Shown here piece after piece: positions 7,306 to 10,197 of a DNA stretch of 10,197 nucleotides. Origin of the DNA: Planctomycetota bacterium (GTDB lineage: Bacteria; Planctomycetota; Planctomycetia; Pirellulales; Lacipirellulaceae); NCBI GenBank assembly GCA_022615465.1, contig JAKEGR010000317.1, forward strand, positions 1 to 10,197. The letters run 5' to 3'. Each line of letters opens with the position of its first letter. The stretch's first letter is position 1. The notes under the pieces are model-generated. The model was not told the origin of the DNA and did not search any database. It worked only from the letters and a program-made list of their open reading frames with translations. The position numbers and the translations under genes were made by a program.

Positions 7306-8322
7306 ATGATCGTTGTCATGCGTCGTGATGCCAAAGAACAGGACATTGAGCACATGGTCCGTCAGGTGGAGTCGCTCGGTTTGAAACCGACCGTGCTCCG
7401 CGGCACCGAACGAACCGTCATTGCAGCCATTGGCGATGAGCGGGCCGCGGCCGCCATCGGAGTTCTCGAGAGCGGGGCGGGCGTGGATGAAGTGTTGCCC
7501 GTGCTCGCGCCCTACAAACTGGCTAGCTTGGAAACCAAGGCGGAACCGACGGTTGTTCGTGCCGGCAGTCTCACGGTGGGTGGCGGGCACCTCGGCGTCA
7601 TTGCCGGACCGTGCTCGGTGGAAAGCGAGGAACAAATCATCGCCACGGCGCGGGCGGTGAAGGCGGCGGGTGCAACTGCCCTGCGCGGCGGGGCCTACAA
7701 ACCGCGGACCAGCCCGTACAGTTTCCAAGGCTTGAAAGAAAAGGGCCTGCAATTCCTGGCCTTGGCCCGCGCGGAAACGGGCCTCGCGGTCGTTACCGAG
7801 GTCGTCGCGGCCGAGGACATCGAAATCGTCGCGATGTACGCGGATGTGCTTCAAATCGGCGCCCGCAACATGCAGAACTACCGCCTGCTGGAAGCGGTTG
7901 GCAGATCTCATCTGCCGACGCTGTTGAAGCGAGGCCCAAGCGCAACGATCGATGAACTGCTGCTGGCGGCCGAATATATCCTGGATGCGGGCAATCAGCA
8001 GGTGATGCTCTGCGAACGCGGCATCCGCACGTATGAGGCCCACACACGGTTCACTTTGCCGCTCGCGACGGTGCCGTATCTCCATTTGAAAACGCATCTG
8101 CCGGTCGTGGTCGACCCAAGCCACGGCACGGGGCACTCGCCGCTGGTACCGGCAATGGCGCGGGCGGCGGTGGCGGCCGGAGCCGACGGCTTGATCATCG
8201 AAGTCCATCCGAATCCGGAAAAAGCGCTGAGCGACGGTTATCAATCGCTTACGCCGGAGCAATTTGCCGATACCATGGCCGGCTGCAGGAAGGTGGCCGA
8301 CGCAATGGGAATAAAGATGTAG
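7306..8322 (+). CDS. aroF: 3-deoxy-7-phosphoheptulonate synthase (DAHP synthase, type I-beta, with ferredoxin-like regulatory domain)
   Basis: This enzyme condenses phosphoenolpyruvate with erythrose 4-phosphate to DAHP, the first committed step of the shikimate pathway to Tyr, Phe and Trp, in the cytoplasm. The 338 residues equal the length of the Thermotoga maritima enzyme. Residues 1 to about 66 form the ferredoxin-like domain (starting [18 protein letters not shown]) that mediates Tyr/Phe feedback in that homologue. The TIM barrel follows: [64 protein letters not shown] and IIEVHPNP. The expected metal ligands are present as Cys103, His273, Glu299 and Asp310. AGGAG (7293-7297) stands 8 nt before the ATG at 7306. 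The frame is open upstream to 7042, but that extension would cross the terminator and shows no family similarity. No other aromatic pathway gene is next to it. Expression is probably controlled by the leader attenuator. Confidence 0.97.
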   Translation: MIVVMRRDAKEQDIEHMVRQVESLGLKPTVLRGTERTVIAAIGDERAAAAIGVLESGAGVDEVLPVLAPYKLASLETKAEPTVVRAGSLTVGGGHLGVIAGPCSVESEEQIIATARAVKAAGATALRGGAYKPRTSPYSFQGLKEKGLQFLALARAETGLAVVTEVVAAEDIEIVAMYADVLQIGARNMQNYRLLEAVGRSHLPTLLKRGPSATIDELLLAAEYILDAGNQQVMLCERGIRTYEAHTRFTLPLATVPYLHLKTHLPVVVDPSHGTGHSPLVPAMARAAVAAGADGLIIEVHPNPEKALSDGYQSLTPEQFADTMAGCRKVADAMGIKM

Positions 8323-8359
8323 GTGCCGCGAGCCGAACGGCACAATCAGATGAATTGTG
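8323..8359. repeat. Overlapping inverted repeats just after the aroF stop codon
   Basis: GTGCCG (8323-8328) is complementary to CGGCAC (8338-8343), and CACAAT (8341-8346) to ATTGTG (8354-8359). The two hairpins share CAC and cannot form together. No T-run follows on either strand, so this is not a clear intrinsic terminator; it may stabilise the 3' end or serve the convergent junction. Function unknown. Confidence 0.4.
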
Positions 8360-8434
8360 GCGGCACCGTGACCATGGCGCGATGCGTGTGGAGAGCCACT
8401 CGTTGCGCAATAAACGGTGGCGAATGGCGCGCGA

Positions 8435-10197
8435 TTAAGGAAGTGGCTGCGCGAGAATGTGTTGCGGCGTCGCTGGAGACTCTGATTCCGCCATCCCGTC
8501 CGCGGGTGTGCCTTGCAGCCGGCGTGTCAGGCTGCGATGCGCCTTGGCGCCCGCGAGGACGATCAGCCGGCCGCTCGGTGCGTCAAGCTCCAGTTGTGCT
8601 GGCAGCAGCGATGAATCGTCAGCGTGCGGAGACTGCTCTTCAACCTCGGCCCGCATCGCCTCAACGAGCGCGCCCGCGCTGGGAAACTGATCGCGTAGCG
8701 TTGGCGCGATCGTGTAAAACTCGATGCGTCGAATCCGATCTGCCGCGGCCTGGCTCGTGATTTGAATTGTCTGGCCGTCGACGGGCCGCCAATCGAGACC
8801 GAGCGGCCGGAGAATGGCCGGGAGAGCTTCCTCCCACGTTTGGTCGACGGCCGAACAGCTTATCGGCGACGACGGCGCGAGGTCGACCTCGGCCAGCGCC
8901 GCCCAATCGACCAGGAATATCAAACCGGTCGCTTCACTCCAGTGCCTCACAACATCGTCCAGCGGCGTCCAGGGCAGGAATGTGAACGTGGTTGATTTGG
9001 CAAGCGTTTTGGCATGTGTCGCGTCCGGCGATTCGATGGTCAGGAGTTCTGCCGGATAATTGCTGCGTGGAGAGAGGTCGCGGGCAAGCCGGAGCCGCTC
9101 GAAAAAAATCAGCACCTGATAGTGGACCGCATGGGTCTGCTCAATGCGCAACTTCGTGCCGTCGACTTCGATCGTGCCGACGTCATGCCAGGTGTCCGGC
9201 GCGACGAAACGCTCCAGCAGCCGCGCGAGCTTGGCCGCGTCGGCATCCTCCGCGCCCATCAGGTCTTTCACTTCGTAGTTGACGGATCGCCGACTATCGC
9301 TATGCGGTCGAACCACGACGATCCGGCCATCGCGTTCGACAAAATCCAGTCGCTGATCGACCAGTGTGTCTCGCAGCAGTTGTTCGAGCGTTACGCTCTT
9401 CGCGCGGATGGTGATTTCCTCCCCCGGCGCGACGCCAGCCATGGCCAAAGCAGCCGGATCCAGAGTGATTGGCACATCCGCCATTCGTGACAGGTTGTCC
9501 AAGCCTCGCGACAAAGATGTGGCACGCATCTCGACCGAATCAATTGCCAGGGCCAATCGCCCCTTCACGGCGACCGGCGAACGCGTCCGTTCGGTTGCCG
9601 GGCCACGTTGGACGGTGATTGGCGGAGCAAGGGCAATGGGCTGGAGCGATCGATCCCCTTCCGGCGAACCTGCGTTTTCAGCCACCCCTTTCGCCGAAAC
9701 AGCCGCATCGTTGGTTGGCTGGTCAACCACTGAGTTGGCCTGCACTTTGTCGCCGGACGCGGGGGAAGTCGACAATCCCAGTGCGAGTGGATCGAAGTCG
9801 AGGGGGTCGAACTTGAGAACCGGCTTATGCTCCCCATCGGCTGCCGGTTTGGGCGGCGAGAACCGAGGCTCGATGCTCGCGGTTGGGGCAGCGGCCGCTG
9901 CCACCGTCGCGGAAGGCGTACTGATTTCCGCAGTTGCCGGTGCCGCTTCATCCGGCGGCAATTGGGGAAGTTGTTGCACCGCAGCAGGCGTTTGAGTGTC
10001 GTTCGTTGAAGATTCGGCTATCGGTTGCACGACTTGCTGCTGTTCGTCGACCTGGCCTTCGATCCCGCGTTGTTCGTCAACGCGTTGATCTTGTTTCTCG
10101 GAAGGTCCGACAGCTTTGGTCGCAACGGATGGCGGAGTCTCGGCTGACGGCGTTCTGTCCCCTTTCAACCATGCAGCGGCCAGGAAGCCGGCGGCGA
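8435..10197 (-). CDS. Envelope protein with two STN/secretin-N-like modules and a Pro/Ala/Gln-rich linker, N-terminus cut by window edge
   Basis: The frame is open from the right edge to a TAA at 8435-8437. Codons at the edge read AAGFLAAAWLKGD, which looks like the end of a signal or membrane segment, so the real start is outside; the TTG at 10168 is not the start. Numbering from that TTG, residues 1-200 are low complexity, rich in Pro, Ala, Gln, Glu and Ser. Residues about 205-290 resemble the STN domain of secretins and TonB receptors (LSRGLDNLSRMADVPITLDP, then LEQLLRDTL and GRIVVVRP). Residues 297-365 look like a secretin N-type domain (LARLLERFVAPDTWHD, LRIEQTHAVHYQV). The pair repeats at about 390-473 (LDDVVRHWSEATGLIFLVDW, GLDWRPVDGQTIQI) and 483-551 (LELDAPSGRLIVLAGAKAHR). 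No secretin barrel follows; the protein ends soon after. Similar STN proteins are frequent in planctomycetes with no assigned role. A periplasmic or membrane-anchored structural role is inferred. It is convergent with aroF. Confidence 0.85.
   Translation of the reverse strand, partial: AAGFLAAAWLKGDRTPSAETPPSVATKAVGPSEKQDQRVDEQRGIEGQVDEQQQVVQPIAESSTNDTQTPAAVQQLPQLPPDEAAPATAEISTPSATVAAAAAPTASIEPRFSPPKPAADGEHKPVLKFDPLDFDPLALGLSTSPASGDKVQANSVVDQPTNDAAVSAKGVAENAGSPEGDRSLQPIALAPPITVQRGPATERTRSPVAVKGRLALAIDSVEMRATSLSRGLDNLSRMADVPITLDPAALAMAGVAPGEEITIRAKSVTLEQLLRDTLVDQRLDFVERDGRIVVVRPHSDSRRSVNYEVKDLMGAEDADAAKLARLLERFVAPDTWHDVGTIEVDGTKLRIEQTHAVHYQVLIFFERLRLARDLSPRSNYPAELLTIESPDATHAKTLAKSTTFTFLPWTPLDDVVRHWSEATGLIFLVDWAALAEVDLAPSSPISCSAVDQTWEEALPAILRPLGLDWRPVDGQTIQITSQAAADRIRRIEFYTIAPTLRDQFPSAGALVEAMRAEVEEQSPHADDSSLLPAQLELDAPSGRLIVLAGAKAHRSLTRRLQGTPADGMAESESPATPQHILAQPLP

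Noticed and set aside
7291..8343. Open frame of 350 codons on the minus strand opposite aroF
   Set aside because: Shadow of a confidently identified gene; composition is Arg/His/Gln-rich without motifs.
10166..10168. TTG as the start codon of the STN-domain gene
   Set aside because: The frame stays open upstream to the window edge and encodes a hydrophobic segment (AAGFLAAAW) expected for an exported protein, so the start is outside.

Overview
The window looks like a chromosomal segment of a planctomycete, probably Pirellulales-like. The evidence is moderately high GC, large exported proteins of families common in that phylum (a right-handed beta-helix protein, a YncE-like propeller fused to a phosphoesterase, an S9 peptidase, and a tandem STN-domain protein), and loose spacing with few operons. 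This placement is inferred from protein style; no rRNA or marker gene is present.

Layout. From 1 to 1769, on the minus strand, lies the N-terminal 589 codons of a secreted right-handed beta-helix protein that runs off the left edge. A short divergent intergenic region (1770-1982) separates it from a plus-strand secreted bifunctional YncE-type beta-propeller/alkaline-phosphatase-superfamily protein (1983-4469). A 345-bp gap with a plausible sigma70-like promoter precedes a secreted S9 family serine peptidase (4815-6986). A 319-bp leader region then precedes aroF, a type I-beta DAHP synthase (7306-8322). A convergent minus-strand gene (8435 to the right edge) encodes a protein with two STN/secretin-N-like modules and no secretin barrel; its N-terminus is outside the window.

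The most interesting element is the aroF leader. A 24-codon reading frame (7083-7157) carries the run YYFWFTF, so all three aromatic amino acids made by the pathway are represented. It is followed by a GNRA-capped intrinsic terminator with seven T residues (7187-7223). A perfect 10-bp complementarity (7125-7134 with 7193-7202) would form an antiterminator that excludes the terminator, and a short 1:2 hairpin can pre-empt the antiterminator. This is the architecture of ribosome-mediated transcription attenuation, here on the first enzyme of the shikimate pathway. The enzyme also has an N-terminal ferredoxin-like regulatory domain, so transcription and activity may both respond to aromatic amino acids.

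The other genes do not form an evident pathway with aroF. They appear to be independent transcription units for extracytoplasmic polysaccharide, phosphoester or peptide processing and an envelope protein. I found no tRNA, rRNA, CRISPR array, insertion sequence or phage gene.
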